A stretch of DNA of 64,000 bases from Sulfurimonas sediminis (GTDB lineage: Bacteria > Campylobacterota > Campylobacteria > Campylobacterales > Sulfurimonadaceae): positions 2,232,001 through 2,296,000 of the forward strand of contig NZ_CP041235.1 in the NCBI RefSeq assembly GCF_014905115.1, read 5' to 3'. A program made the translations under genes and the position numbers. The notes under the pieces were generated by a model. That model searched no databases and was not told where the DNA came from. It saw only the letters and a list, made by a program, of their open reading frames with translations. This document shows, one piece after another, positions 34,846-45,064 of this stretch; the first letter of the stretch is position 1; every line of letters starts with the position of its first letter.

Positions 34846-37800
34846 ATGACAACAAAACAATACATCTTGGAAACTATCAAAAAACGCCCGCTTATCATCG
34901 ATGGGGCAATGGGTACACAACTGCAGCAGCGTGATGACCAAATTCCAAAAGAGGCATGGAAAGGCAACGAAGGCTGTAATGAACTCTTAAATGTGACAGC
35001 TCCTGAAATTATGAATGATATTTTTCATGCCTATCTGACTGCCGGGGCTGATTTCATCACAACCAATACCTTTGGTTCATTTTCCTGGGTTTTGGATGAA
35101 TACAACATTGGTCACCGTGCGTATGAACTGACACGTGCCGGAGCAGAACTGGTAAAAAAGCAGTGTGAAGCTTTTTCAACACCGGAGCATCCCCGTTTTT
35201 GTTTGGGTTCCATAGGACCGGGAACCAAACTTCCTTCTCTTGGTCACATCACCTATGATGAGATGTATGCAGGCTATACTGAATTTTGTCTTGCCCTGAT
35301 TGATGGAGGAGTTGATGTATTTCTCATTGAAACGGCGCAGGACCCACTGCAGATAAAGGCTGCCCTGCATGCTATACAAGAAGCCTGCAGACAAAAAGAG
35401 GTAGAGATTCCCATTATGGTTTCTGTAACCATCGAGCTCAGCGGAACAATGCTTATAGGGACAGATGCTGAGACAATTGCAACCATTATGGAACCCTTTG
35501 ACATTCTCTCTCTTGGTTTCAACTGTGGAACAGGACCCGAACAGGTACTCAAACATGTCAAAACACTCAGTGAACTTTGGGGCAAACCAATCAGTGTGCA
35601 TGCCAATGCCGGTCTGCCACAAAACCGCGGAGGCTACACTTACTACCCGATGGGACCTGATGAGTTTGTTGCACAACAGGAGAAGTTTTTAGAGTATGAC
35701 GGTGTGAGCTTTTTAGGAGGATGCTGCGGAACAACACCTCAGCATATTCGCGCACTTGTTGATAAAGTCACAACAGTTACACCTAAAACACCATCAGGTT
35801 CTCAGCAAAATTCCATCGCTTCACTTTTTAACACCGTTCCTCTTATGCAAGAACCCGCACCGCTGCTTGTAGGTGAGCGTTCCAATGCAACCGGTTCAAA
35901 GGCATTCCGTGAACTGCTTTTGGCAGAAGATTATGAAGGCACCCTCTCCGTTGCCCAGCAGCAGGTTCGCGCAGGTGCGCATGTGCTTGATGTCAATGTC
36001 GGGTTTGCCGGGCGCGATGAAACAAAAGATATGACAGAAGTCATGGCAATGTACGCCCAAAAAATCGCCCTGCCCCTTATGCCTGACTCTACTCAGACCA
36101 AAGGACTTGAAACTGCCCTCAAACATATCGGAGGCAAACCGATTCTCAACTCTGTCAACCTTGAAGACGGCGAGCCGAAATTTGACGCCGTGTGTCAGTT
36201 GGCCAAAAAATTTGGTGCCAGTCTTGTCTGTCTGACGATTGATGAAAAAGGGATGGCAAAAACCGTCGAAGACAAAATCAGAGTAGCAGAGCGCATTATC
36301 GACCTCGCAACCAACCGTCACGGCATCAAAAAAGAGGACCTTGTATTTGATGTTTTGACCTTTACATTGGGCTCAGGTGATGAAGAGTATTTTGATGCGG
36401 GTATCAATACTATTGAAGCTATTCGCCAACTTCGTCAAAAACATCCGGAAGTCGGTGCAATTTTAGGGCTTTCAAATATCTCTTTCGGACTTGACAAAGA
36501 TGCAAGACCCTACCTCAACTCTATGTTTTTGCATCATTGTGTCGAGGCAGGACTTACCTCGGTTATCATCAATGTCAAGCATATCATTCCACTGAATAAA
36601 ATTCCAAAAGAAGATCAGGAAATTTGTGATGATTTGATTTTCAACCGCAAACCAAACGGAGAAGCGCTTTTTACCTTTATAGAACATTTTTCTTCCAAAG
36701 AGGCCGTAGACAATGATGCTGTGGATGAAGCCTATCTCAAAATGAGTGACGAAGAGAAAATCGCCAAACTCCTGATGGACGGAGACAAAGACAGAATGAT
36801 TCCTCTTGTGGAGGAGGCTCGTCACAAAATTGCTCCTGAAAAAATAGTCAATGAGATTCTCATTGATGCCATGAAAGTTGTCGGTGAACTTTTCGGTTCA
36901 GGGCAGATGCAGCTTCCTTTTGTATTACAGTCAGCAGAAACCATGAAAAAAGCAGTTGACCATCTCAAACCCTATCTGCCAAAAATTGAAAAAGAGACAG
37001 ATACCACACTGATACTGGGAACCGTTAAAGGCGATGTTCATGATGTCGGGAAAAATCTTGTGGATATTATTCTCTCAAACAACGGGTATAAAGTTATCAA
37101 TCTTGGTATAAAAGTAGAACTTGACAGCTTTCTTGAAACATTGGAAAAATCAAACGCACAGGCTCTTGGTATGAGTGGTCTTTTGGTAAAATCGACACAG
37201 GTGATGCTTGAAAACTTGAATATTTTACAGGAAAAAGGCATTAAAATTCCGATTCTTTTGGGTGGTGCAGCTCTTACACGTGCTTTTATAGATGATTTTT
37301 GCCGACCTGCCTATGACGGCCCTATTTTTTACTGCAAAGATGCTTTTGACGGTGTCACCGCCATGAGCCGCATAGAAGCCGGTAATTTTGATACAAACCT
37401 GCATCCTGATGCACCTGAAATAGAGCGAAAAGAAGTCAAAGAGGTTATTATCCCGCCGTTGTCTGAAATCAAAATGCCCTCACGGGATGTACCCGTACCG
37501 ACACCGCCGTTTTGGGGCAGACGCGAAATTAAACTTACCTCACAGCAAATTGAAATGGCTTTTGAATGGATTAACCATAAAATACTTTTCAAATCCCGCT
37601 GGGGCTACTCCTCAAAAGGCATGACAAAAGAAGCCTACCAAAAACAGCTTGATGAAGTTGTATGGCCCGCCTATGAAAAACTCAAAAAGCGTTTTATAGA
37701 AGAAAAACTTTTTGAGCCGACCATACTCTACGGCTACTGGCCGTGCAGAAGCGATGATACCTCCCTTTTGATTTTTGATGAAAGCGAAGGCTGGTTCAAA

Positions 37801-38334
37801 GAAGAAGATATCAACCGTGAACCGCTTGAACACATTATAGGACGCGCCAAAGAAGTTTTTACCTTTCCGCGTCAGAGAAAAAAACCACACCGCGCACTCA
37901 GTGACTTTTTTCATAACGACAGACATGATGTCATTGCCCTTACCTGTGTGAGTGCCGGCAGTAAAATCAGTGATGCAGAACGCGAAATCTATGAAAGAGG
38001 CGACTATACGGAGTATTATCAGTTTCATGGACTCGGGGTTGAACTTGCTGAAGCACTTGCCGAAATTGCCCATAAACAAATACGCCTTGATCTCAACATA
38101 GCAAAAGATGAAGGAAACACTCTAGCCGATGTACGCATGAACAGATATCAGGGAAGCCGCTACTCTTTTGGCTATGCCGCCTGCCCTGACTTGGAACTCA
38201 ACCGTCCTTTGTTCAACCTTTTAAAACCCGAAGAGTTTGGAATTGAATTAAGTGAAACATTTCAAATTCATCCTGAGCAGTCAACTTCGGCTCTTGTCGT
38301 TTATCATCCTGAAGCTACATATTATAATGTGTAG
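34846..38334 (+). CDS. metH: Cobalamin-dependent methionine synthase
   Basis: A 1162-residue multidomain enzyme that moves a methyl group from methyltetrahydrofolate through cobalamin to homocysteine. Domain order: homocysteine-binding (~1-315; zinc Cys pair GGCCGTT at 293-294), folate-binding (~335-600; VGERSNATGSKAFRELL), B12 cap and B12-binding (~640-870; DVHDVG with axial His732 and GMSGLLVKS), and the reactivation domain (~890-1160; RFSFGYAACPDLE-type end, here RYSFGYAACPDLE). All domains are present and the length is close to the ~1200-residue norm. No cobalamin riboswitch is visible in the short leader. The IS lies 87 nt upstream. Confidence 0.97.
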   Translation: MTTKQYILETIKKRPLIIDGAMGTQLQQRDDQIPKEAWKGNEGCNELLNVTAPEIMNDIFHAYLTAGADFITTNTFGSFSWVLDEYNIGHRAYELTRAGAELVKKQCEAFSTPEHPRFCLGSIGPGTKLPSLGHITYDEMYAGYTEFCLALIDGGVDVFLIETAQDPLQIKAALHAIQEACRQKEVEIPIMVSVTIELSGTMLIGTDAETIATIMEPFDILSLGFNCGTGPEQVLKHVKTLSELWGKPISVHANAGLPQNRGGYTYYPMGPDEFVAQQEKFLEYDGVSFLGGCCGTTPQHIRALVDKVTTVTPKTPSGSQQNSIASLFNTVPLMQEPAPLLVGERSNATGSKAFRELLLAEDYEGTLSVAQQQVRAGAHVLDVNVGFAGRDETKDMTEVMAMYAQKIALPLMPDSTQTKGLETALKHIGGKPILNSVNLEDGEPKFDAVCQLAKKFGASLVCLTIDEKGMAKTVEDKIRVAERIIDLATNRHGIKKEDLVFDVLTFTLGSGDEEYFDAGINTIEAIRQLRQKHPEVGAILGLSNISFGLDKDARPYLNSMFLHHCVEAGLTSVIINVKHIIPLNKIPKEDQEICDDLIFNRKPNGEALFTFIEHFSSKEAVDNDAVDEAYLKMSDEEKIAKLLMDGDKDRMIPLVEEARHKIAPEKIVNEILIDAMKVVGELFGSGQMQLPFVLQSAETMKKAVDHLKPYLPKIEKETDTTLILGTVKGDVHDVGKNLVDIILSNNGYKVINLGIKVELDSFLETLEKSNAQALGMSGLLVKSTQVMLENLNILQEKGIKIPILLGGAALTRAFIDDFCRPAYDGPIFYCKDAFDGVTAMSRIEAGNFDTNLHPDAPEIERKEVKEVIIPPLSEIKMPSRDVPVPTPPFWGRREIKLTSQQIEMAFEWINHKILFKSRWGYSSKGMTKEAYQKQLDEVVWPAYEKLKKRFIEEKLFEPTILYGYWPCRSDDTSLLIFDESEGWFKEEDINREPLEHIIGRAKEVFTFPRQRKKPHRALSDFFHNDRHDVIALTCVSAGSKISDAEREIYERGDYTEYYQFHGLGVELAEALAEIAHKQIRLDLNIAKDEGNTLADVRMNRYQGSRYSFGYAACPDLELNRPLFNLLKPEEFGIELSETFQIHPEQSTSALVVYHPEATYYNV

Positions 38335-38424
38335 CCAAAAACATCTGTAATTTTTCGCAACAGTGCAGCTGGTGGAAAAGGCAAATCGGTCAATTTATGT
38401 TGCATAAAAAATAAAAATAATACT

Positions 38425-39108
38425 TTAACGATCATATTTCGTTAAATGATTAAACTTAATCACCTGGTTTAACACTTTTGTGTAGTCCTCTCCCATTTCA
38501 GAATACTTATCCAGACCCTGCGTTATTTTATAGGGATCATCATACTCTAAACGCAGTTGACGAAACTTGTTATATGCCTTTCCTGTTGCAATCATTTCAA
38601 AATAGGCACGTATAGCATCTTCCAGTGTATCAAATTTTCTTAGCCATATCGTTTGTGCACCACCTCTTTTTTTACCTGCGGCAATACGTTTTTCATTTGC
38701 ATTAGAACTCCACATTCCAAAAACATTGTTTGCCTCTTTGAAAAACCTCGAAGTAGCCCATGCGCTTTCCACAGCAGCCTGGGCCAATGTAATGCTTACA
38801 GGGTGCGGTTTCAAACGTGCCAACAAATCCTCATCACTTGTCGCCTTATATTTTTTTTTCAAGAACTCAATCTCTTCTCTGTTTTCTTTATTCGCGATAT
38901 CTTTTGCAATTCGTTCATATCTTTGCATCAGTTCATTATGCACTTTACGCACAACAGGAACCAGCAACATCAAAAATCTCTTTTTTTTCTCTTTTACCGA
39001 CAGCTGATGTGTAGCTGTTTTCTTCTTGCTCTTTTTGATGACAAGACACTCATCACTCAAGACAAGTAAAGATGAGCTTAGGCATAACATAAATACAAAT
39101 TTTATCAC
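38425..39108 (-). CDS. Bax-like glucosaminidase-family protein
   Basis: A 227-residue exported protein with a signal peptide (MIKFVFMLCLSSSLLVLS) and a Lys-rich middle section. The C-terminal ~120 residues match the mannosyl-glycoprotein endo-beta-N-acetylglucosaminidase/Bax family: ITLAQAAVESAWATSRFFKEANNVFGMW, with the likely catalytic Glu in VESAW, then FDTLEDAIRAYFEMI. It would cut peptidoglycan glycan strands. It overlaps the upstream 83-aa membrane gene by 4 nt. Substrate and physiological role are inferred from the family. Confidence 0.78.
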   Translation of the reverse strand: MIKFVFMLCLSSSLLVLSDECLVIKKSKKKTATHQLSVKEKKKRFLMLLVPVVRKVHNELMQRYERIAKDIANKENREEIEFLKKKYKATSDEDLLARLKPHPVSITLAQAAVESAWATSRFFKEANNVFGMWSSNANEKRIAAGKKRGGAQTIWLRKFDTLEDAIRAYFEMIATGKAYNKFRQLRLEYDDPYKITQGLDKYSEMGEDYTKVLNQVIKFNHLTKYDR

Positions 39109-39356
39109 TTCTCTTTTTTTCCAAAATATTCATAGTCCATATATTTTATCCGATTTTTAATTTCAAAGTATCTGGCAAAAAATTTTATTATGGCAAATAT
39201 ACTGACAATTGTTATAATCAACACTGTAATATTTACCGATACTCCCATTGTAACTGCCAACAGATAAAAGAAATAGCTTGCAAAGAAAAATGCTGTTATC
39301 TGCAAAAATAAAAAAAAGATCGGTAATATTTTTGATTTTTTTCTTCTGTCATGCAT
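39105..39356 (-). CDS. Small membrane protein of unknown function (83 aa)
   Basis: Two hydrophobic segments (FFLFLQITAFFFASYFFYLL and a second Val/Ile-rich one around residues 40-60) separated by a short turn, with charged ends (MHDRRKKSK; EYFGKKEK). AAAGGAG-like sequence (AGGAGAAAAG) precedes the ATG. It overlaps the Bax-like gene by 4 nt, so the pair is probably co-translated and may work together at the envelope. It is not recognised as a named family. Confidence 0.6.
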   Translation of the reverse strand: MHDRRKKSKILPIFFLFLQITAFFFASYFFYLLAVTMGVSVNITVLIITIVSIFAIIKFFARYFEIKNRIKYMDYEYFGKKEK

Positions 39357-39429
39357 ATTTCTTTTCTCCTCTTCATTTTAAGCACACTACATGTAATACC
39401 AATCCCAACCATTGTAACTGAATGCAAAT

Positions 39430-39451
39430 AAAAGATATATAAATATCTTTT
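39430..39451 (-). terminator. Hairpin after comM, possible terminator
   Basis: AAAAGATAT (39430-39438) and ATATCTTTT (39443-39451) form a perfect 9-bp stem with a 4-nt loop, 7 nt after the comM stop. The stem is A/T-rich and the following sequence is only partly T-rich, so strength is uncertain. Confidence 0.45.
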
Positions 39452-39457
39452 ACTAAC

Positions 39458-40966
39458 CTACCTTCTTCTGTATGAAAGAGCCTCAAGCATATGTTCTTTT
39501 TCAATCAAAACGGATTGAGACAAATCTGCTATTGTCCGAGCAACTTTTTGAATTTTTTTTATACTTCTAAATGACAAGGCAAATCTTTCTATGGCAGTCT
39601 GAAGTATTGTATTGGATGCATTGTCCATTTTGCAAAATCTCTCCAGATCCTTATCTGAAAGATGCGCATTAAACTCTTTTTGCCCACGTTTTTGGCAAAA
39701 TATATGTGCTTCAATAACCGTTTTGTGCATTTCTTTTGATGAAAAGCTTGGACGATCATTTGCATTTACATGTTGCATGACCACATTTAAATCTATTCTG
39801 TCCAAAAATGGTTCAGAGAGACGATTTTTGTATTTTTGTATTTCCAAATCACTGCACCTGCACTCTTTGTGTGAATCTAATAAATTTCCGCATGGGCAAG
39901 GATTCATGGCGCCTATAAATAAAAATTTGGCAGGATACTCCACTTTAGAATTCACTCTTGAAATTCTTATTTTTCCATCCTGCATTGGCTCTCTGAGTGA
40001 TTCCAAAACAGCTTTTGAAAAATGTGGTAATTCATCAAAAAACAGTATACCGTTGTTTGCAAGCCCTACCTCTCCAATCTTAGCCTTATGACTGCCCCCG
40101 CCAAAAATGCTTGCCGGTGTAGAACTGTGATGTGGATTTTTTAGTGTTCTGTGAGGTTTGAATTGTGGCTCATACCCCTCTAAAACTTCAAGCTTGGCAA
40201 CATCCAGAATTTCATTCTCTGTCATGGGCGGAAGAATATAACGGAGTCTGTTTGCAATCATACTCTTCCCGCATCCGGGGCTGCCTTCAAAAATAATATT
40301 ATGGAACCCTGCCGCAGCTATTAAAGCCGCTCTTTTGGCAATTTCCTGTCCTTTGACATCAATAAAATCTTCTGCATACTCTTTTGTATAATAAAACCTT
40401 TGTGCCTCTAACTGATAATACGGATAGCCAATTTCACTTTGTTCTATATTTGGCGTTGCATTCTCCTGATTTTTCAAAAGACTGACAGCCTCATTGAGAC
40501 TTTTGACTCCGTAAAATGAAACATTTGGAATTTTTGACAGCTTTTGCAGTGATTCATACGGCACAACAGCTTGCGATATAAGCCCCTGATTTGCCAAAGA
40601 AAGAATTAAAGGGTAGAGCTGAATATTTTCTTTTACCTTTCCGTCAAGCCCCAGTTCACCAAAAACAAACCAGCCGTTCAAGTCCGCATCACTCTCATTC
40701 AAAAGTATAAGCAGAGCCATACTCAAATCGAACTGTGAACCCGATTTTGCAAGTTCAGACGGAGCCAGAAGAAAAGTAATTCTTTTGGGAGGAAAAGAAA
40801 AATCATTGCTCAGGAGTGCAGATTTTACCCGCTCTTTTGATTCTGTAATAGCAGTAGATGCCATCCCTACTATAGAAAACGACGGCAGCCCTTTCGTCAA
40901 GGTTGATTCCACATCAACGACTTTGGCATCTATTCCCTCATATGTTGCACAGCGAACTTTTTTCAT
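39458..40966 (-). CDS. comM: ComM/YifB-family AAA ATPase (Mg-chelatase-like)
   Basis: A 502-residue AAA+ protein. In naturally competent bacteria ComM is a helicase that helps integrate incoming DNA. The N-terminal domain has the S5-like/Lon-like pattern (GLPSFSIVGMASTAITESKERVKSAL; SELAKSGSQFDL). The ATPase core has Walker A EGSPGCGKSMIANRL, Walker B LFFDELPHF, and a zinc-like region NPCPCGNLLDSHKECRCS. Its presence suggests a competence system, relevant to the excess TACATGTA palindromes noted below. It is downstream of def by 78 nt. Confidence 0.92.
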   Translation of the reverse strand: MKKVRCATYEGIDAKVVDVESTLTKGLPSFSIVGMASTAITESKERVKSALLSNDFSFPPKRITFLLAPSELAKSGSQFDLSMALLILLNESDADLNGWFVFGELGLDGKVKENIQLYPLILSLANQGLISQAVVPYESLQKLSKIPNVSFYGVKSLNEAVSLLKNQENATPNIEQSEIGYPYYQLEAQRFYYTKEYAEDFIDVKGQEIAKRAALIAAAGFHNIIFEGSPGCGKSMIANRLRYILPPMTENEILDVAKLEVLEGYEPQFKPHRTLKNPHHSSTPASIFGGGSHKAKIGEVGLANNGILFFDELPHFSKAVLESLREPMQDGKIRISRVNSKVEYPAKFLFIGAMNPCPCGNLLDSHKECRCSDLEIQKYKNRLSEPFLDRIDLNVVMQHVNANDRPSFSSKEMHKTVIEAHIFCQKRGQKEFNAHLSDKDLERFCKMDNASNTILQTAIERFALSFRSIKKIQKVARTIADLSQSVLIEKEHMLEALSYRRR

Positions 40967-41043
40967 TGAATCAACCTTCTTCTAGTTGTTTCTATCTTAG
41001 CTGAATACTTTACATGTAAGGAATAATATGACAAATTGTCATT

Positions 41044-41568
41044 TTATTTGCTGTTTTTTCTCTCTTTTTGCATTTTTTTATACTCTTTTTCAAACTTCTT
41101 TCGTCTTGCATAGGAGAGCTTGTCTATAAATAAAATACCTTCAAGGTGATCCATCTCATGCTGAATGGCTATAGCCAAAAGCCCATCTGCTTCGAGTGTT
41201 TTTGTGTTCCCATATCTGTCTTGATAATTTATAATAATATTTTCATATCGCTTAATATCTTCATAGAACTGGGGAACACTCAAGCAACCCTCTTGATAGG
41301 TTGTTTCTCCACTTTTATGCGTCATAACCGGATTGATAATTTCAAGCAGGTTTTCAGGGGGCTGTTCACCCTCTTCATCAGGAATATTTAAAATAAGAGC
41401 TCGAATCGGATGGCCTACCTGAATCGCCGCAAGACCTATACCGTTTGTGCTTATCATCAAAGGGTTCATGGCATCAAGCAATTCATGTAAAGAATCATCA
41501 AACTCTTTGACTTCGCAAGATTTTTCTCTCAGTCTTTTATCCGGATATTCTACTATAGTTAACTTCAT
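41044..41568 (-). CDS. def: Peptide deformylase
   Basis: A 174-residue metalloenzyme that removes the N-formyl group from new proteins. The three motifs are intact: GIGLAAIQVG, EGCLSVP (metal Cys) and QHEMDHLEGILF (metal His pair and catalytic Glu). It is next to clpP and tig, as in Campylobacter, with a GGDEF-like gene between. The length is standard. Confidence 0.96.
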   Translation of the reverse strand: MKLTIVEYPDKRLREKSCEVKEFDDSLHELLDAMNPLMISTNGIGLAAIQVGHPIRALILNIPDEEGEQPPENLLEIINPVMTHKSGETTYQEGCLSVPQFYEDIKRYENIIINYQDRYGNTKTLEADGLLAIAIQHEMDHLEGILFIDKLSYARRKKFEKEYKKMQKERKNSK

Positions 41569-41590
41569 CTCTTAAAAATTTTCCTGCTTT

Positions 41591-42628
41591 TTATGATCTT
41601 AATGAGACAGCATAATCACTGTTTTTATCTTCATACGCTTTTTGGATACCATCCATTGCACTTACTACAATCTCTTCAACAGAATTTTCAGGATTTACAT
41701 CTGTCACACCGATAGAAATTTTTAGATGGATTTCTCTGTCTGCTAAAAAGAAATTAGAGTTTGAAACCAAATCACTCAGTCGCTCACTTGCCTTTTGGGC
41801 ACTCTCTATATCTGTATGCTTGAGCAGCATTGCAAAGACTCCGTTCCCGTAATGTGCCACAATGTCGCTGCGTCTTGAAGTTTTTAAAAGCAGTCTTGCA
41901 ATTGTTCTGGTCATCAGCAAAATTGCCTTATCATTGTTGACACTTTTCTTGAGCTCACGAGAAAGTTCTATCATAATAAGGGAACTCTTATGATTAAACT
42001 CTTTAATAAGCCCAATTTCCTGCTCAATTTTTGTAAGCAGATACCGTTTGTTATAAACTCCGAATTGATTGTCAAATATTGTCTCATTCTCAACATTTTT
42101 AACAATTTTAGCTGTATCATCATAGATTGTTTTCATTTGAGAACTTTGTGTTTTTAAAATAGAATTTAGTTTGGAAACATCCCCCTCTAAAATGCCAATT
42201 ATATTCACAGCCTCTTTTTCGCTAGGTACATTACTGAGCTCTTTTTTTCTTTTTTCTAAAATTTTTATCATTAAAGACATATTTTTGTACAGGTTGGCTG
42301 TTACAGTAAGAATATGCTTGATGGAACTAAAACCCTGTTTAAGATTTTGTTCCAAAACAATAGTATTTTCATCATCATTGTTTTCTTCAAGTTCCAAAAT
42401 AGAGTGTATCTGCTTGCGAAGGTTTTCACTTTTATCTTCTAGAAGTCTGTCAAAATAGAGTGAAAAGTTATTGGGAGTAGGCGGTAAATTGTCTGCAATA
42501 AGTGCGTTTAAAACCTCTTTTGCATAAATTTCGATATCACTCGAAGAACTCTCAAGATCCAGTTTTTTTATGACAGTTGTCTTTGCATTAGAGTTTTTCT
42601 GTACTTTTGATTTTAATCCACCTGCCAT
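41591..42628 (-). CDS. Degenerate GGDEF-domain protein
   Basis: A 345-residue cytoplasmic protein. Residues ~1-170 are helical with an ELEENNDDENTIVLEQNLK coiled region. Residues ~175-340 follow the GGDEF fold (FGVYNKRYLLTKIEQEI; SLIMIELSRELKK; LKISIGVTDV). The signature is YGNGVFAML in place of GGDEF, and the DxLT and substrate motifs are lost, so it is not expected to make c-di-GMP. It may bind c-di-GMP, GTP or a protein partner. It lies between def and clpP, 9 nt after the clpP stop, so it is probably co-expressed with the protein-quality-control genes. Confidence 0.8.
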   Translation of the reverse strand: MAGGLKSKVQKNSNAKTTVIKKLDLESSSSDIEIYAKEVLNALIADNLPPTPNNFSLYFDRLLEDKSENLRKQIHSILELEENNDDENTIVLEQNLKQGFSSIKHILTVTANLYKNMSLMIKILEKRKKELSNVPSEKEAVNIIGILEGDVSKLNSILKTQSSQMKTIYDDTAKIVKNVENETIFDNQFGVYNKRYLLTKIEQEIGLIKEFNHKSSLIMIELSRELKKSVNNDKAILLMTRTIARLLLKTSRRSDIVAHYGNGVFAMLLKHTDIESAQKASERLSDLVSNSNFFLADREIHLKISIGVTDVNPENSVEEIVVSAMDGIQKAYEDKNSDYAVSLRS

Positions 42629-42637
42629 ATTTTCTCC

Positions 42638-43228
42638 CTATTCTTTGTCGTTTTTCACTAAAACTTCATCAATCATGCCATACTCTTTTGCTTCTGCAGC
42701 ACTCATAAAGTTATCACGATCTGTATCTTGTTCAACTGTTTCAATGCTTTGCCCGGTATTTTTTGCCAATATTGCATTGAGCTCTTTTTTCATGCGAAGA
42801 ATCTCTTCTGCCTGAATTGCGATATCAGTTGCCTGACCCTGCGCACCGCCTAAAGGCTGGTGTATCATAATTCTTGCATGAGGGAGTGCATAGCGTTTGC
42901 CTTTTTCACCACTCGAGAGCAAGAATGCACCCATGGACGCAGCCTGTCCGATACAGATAGTGGCCACATGCGGACGAATATAGTTCATCGTATCAAAAAT
43001 AGCCATTCCCGCAGTTACAACTCCGCCGGGAGAGTTAATATAAAAATAGATGTCTTTTTCAGGATCTTCTGCTTCAAGAAACAAAAACTGTGCAACTATA
43101 GTAGAGGCCACAGCATCATTTACCTCTCCGCTGAGCATAACAATTCTGTCTTTTAAAAGACGGGAAAAAATATCATAAGAACGCTCACCGCGTCCTGTTT
43201 TTTCCACTACATAAGGAATATAGCTCAT
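42638..43228 (-). CDS. clpP: ATP-dependent Clp protease proteolytic subunit
   Basis: A 196-residue serine protease that forms the 14-subunit chamber used with ClpX or ClpA. The catalytic triad is visible as Ser98 ([11 protein letters not shown]), His123 ([10 protein letters not shown]) and Asp172 (TDRDNFMSA). The N-terminus [25 protein letters not shown] is typical. It begins 3 nt after the tig stop, an order conserved across bacteria. Confidence 0.97.
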   Translation of the reverse strand: MSYIPYVVEKTGRGERSYDIFSRLLKDRIVMLSGEVNDAVASTIVAQFLFLEAEDPEKDIYFYINSPGGVVTAGMAIFDTMNYIRPHVATICIGQAASMGAFLLSSGEKGKRYALPHARIMIHQPLGGAQGQATDIAIQAEEILRMKKELNAILAKNTGQSIETVEQDTDRDNFMSAAEAKEYGMIDEVLVKNDKE

Positions 43229-43231
43229 GGC

Positions 43232-44530
43232 TTACGCTTCTGACTTTTCATTCAAGAGAGCAGTCAACACTTTGTCTTCCACCATTGACATTTGAATTGC
43301 CGGAAGATAGCCTGCCTCTTTATAATGCTCATAAGCCTTTTGAGGATCTTGACCCATTTGCATTGCTTCATAGTAAATAGTCTGCATAACTTCCTGCTCT
43401 TCTACTTTTATACCCATTTCCTGCGCCAATGCGTCTATAATAAATGTCGCTTTGACGCTTTTTATTGCATCATCGCGAAAACTTTCACGAAGCTCGTTGA
43501 GTTTTTCAGGGTTTTCACGCAGTTCTTTAATTTCATCTTCACTCATCTGCGATGCTTTTTTGTTGACAGCCATATCAATTTCCTGATCAACAACAAATTC
43601 AGGTAAATCAAAATCAATTTTTTCTACTAAAGTCTCAAGCAGCTTTGGTTTTAGTTCGTCATTATAAAGTTTTGCAAGTTTTTCCTGCTCAAGTGCTTTT
43701 TTTACTTCTTCTTTTAATTTTTCCAAAGTTGCATCTTCTTCACCGGGAAGCAGTTTTTTTGCAAGCTCATCATCTATAACAACCTCATCTTTTACTTTAA
43801 CACCGTTTACTTTTACTTTAAATTCGGCATCTTTTCCTGCAAGTGTGTCTGAACCGTAGTTTTCAGGAAAAGTCACATTGATTGTAACTTCTTCATCTCT
43901 TTTTACACCAATCAACTGATCTTCAAATCCCGGGATAAACTGTCCCGAACCGAGTTTAAGCTCAAAATTCTCTGCAGCACCGCCTTCAAAAGCTTTTCCG
44001 TCTATAAAACCTTCAAAGTCAATAACAGCAGTATCACCCTCTTTCATTTTACGGTTACGCTTGATGTCAACCAAAGGCGCCTGATTTTCAGCGATTTCTT
44101 TAATTCTCTCTTCAACCTCTTCATCTGTCACTTCAGGTTTTTCAAAATCAGGAACAAAAGATTTTACATTCTCCAAATTTATTTCAGGACGCATAGCTAC
44201 TTTTACGGCTACCTCAATCTTATCATCACTTTTTTCAAATTTAGAAATGGTCGGCTCACCAATCAAAGATACACTGTCAATGTTTAACTCTGTCAAGCCT
44301 TTTGCAAGCACTTCACGAAGTGCTTCCGCCTCAGCATCTTCAACAAGTTTTTCACCGTATTGCTTTTTGATAATAGCAACAGGAACTTTCCCTTTACGGA
44401 AACCTTGAACATTCGCAGTTTTAGAGAGTTGTTTCGCAATTTTTTCTGTCTTTTCATTCAGCTCATCTCTTGAGATTGTTGCTTCAATTTGAGCATTTGC
44501 ACCATTAATTTTGTTTGCTTTGATTTCCAT
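43232..44530 (-). CDS. tig: Trigger factor
   Basis: A ribosome-associated chaperone and peptidyl-prolyl isomerase of about 432 residues. The N-terminal ribosome-binding signature GFRKGKVP is present, the FKBP-like domain (~150-245; GDTAVIDFEGFIDGKAFEGG) follows, and the C-terminal helical arms run to the end. ATG 44530 (MEIKANKI) has AAGGAAA upstream; an in-frame ATG 16 codons earlier is poorly placed. It heads the tig-clpP-GGDEF-def group. Confidence 0.95.
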   Translation of the reverse strand: MEIKANKINGANAQIEATISRDELNEKTEKIAKQLSKTANVQGFRKGKVPVAIIKKQYGEKLVEDAEAEALREVLAKGLTELNIDSVSLIGEPTISKFEKSDDKIEVAVKVAMRPEINLENVKSFVPDFEKPEVTDEEVEERIKEIAENQAPLVDIKRNRKMKEGDTAVIDFEGFIDGKAFEGGAAENFELKLGSGQFIPGFEDQLIGVKRDEEVTINVTFPENYGSDTLAGKDAEFKVKVNGVKVKDEVVIDDELAKKLLPGEEDATLEKLKEEVKKALEQEKLAKLYNDELKPKLLETLVEKIDFDLPEFVVDQEIDMAVNKKASQMSEDEIKELRENPEKLNELRESFRDDAIKSVKATFIIDALAQEMGIKVEEQEVMQTIYYEAMQMGQDPQKAYEHYKEAGYLPAIQMSMVEDKVLTALLNEKSEA

Positions 44531-44602
44531 CAATTTCCTTTTATCTGTATTATATACACCATTATTTTGGGCAATCATACCAAAAATGTGCTTTTTTTGC
44601 GA

Positions 44603-45064
44603 TTAATTTTTGCATAAATTTGGTTTGAAATTTAAAATAAGCAGCCATAAAACGGCAAAATCTATCATCACATCTGCAAAATTGAAAACAGCAAAATTAA
44701 ATCCACAGTGCCAATAGACCATATCTACAACACCCTCATGAACAAATCTGTCATAAATATTGGAAAATGCCCCTCCAAGAAGTATTCCTGCGGGTAAAGC
44801 GTAACATAGCTTTTTGAGGTATAGTACATATGCCAAAACACCACTTACAAGCAAAAGCTGAATATACTTTAAATACTCGTTCAAAAATGCAAACATTGAA
44901 AATGCAACACCCTTGTTGTAAACAAGTATCAGATCTATACACTCAGTATAGTAACGAAAGCCCTCAACAAAGAGACTTTTAATATTTTGATCGATGATAA
45001 ATACACCTGCGAGACTAAAGAGCAATATCGCTGAGAGGCGTAACATTTTATTACTGTTATTCAT
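44603..45064 (-). CDS. lspA: Lipoprotein signal peptidase
   Basis: A 153-residue four-helix membrane protease that cuts signal peptides from lipoproteins after lipidation. Signature regions are [34 protein letters not shown] (first catalytic Asp) and FNFADVMID (second catalytic Asp). It overlaps glmM by 8 nt, the same glmM-lspA pairing known in Campylobacter. Lipoproteins in this window (22184, 32325, SoxD) would be among its substrates. Confidence 0.95.
   Translation of the reverse strand: MNNSNKMLRLSAILLFSLAGVFIIDQNIKSLFVEGFRYYTECIDLILVYNKGVAFSMFAFLNEYLKYIQLLLVSGVLAYVLYLKKLCYALPAGILLGGAFSNIYDRFVHEGVVDMVYWHCGFNFAVFNFADVMIDFAVLWLLILNFKPNLCKN

Noticed and set aside
44531-44578. Sixteen-codon N-terminal extension of trigger factor
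   Set aside because: The family starts at MEIKANKI, and AAGGAAA is directly before that ATG.
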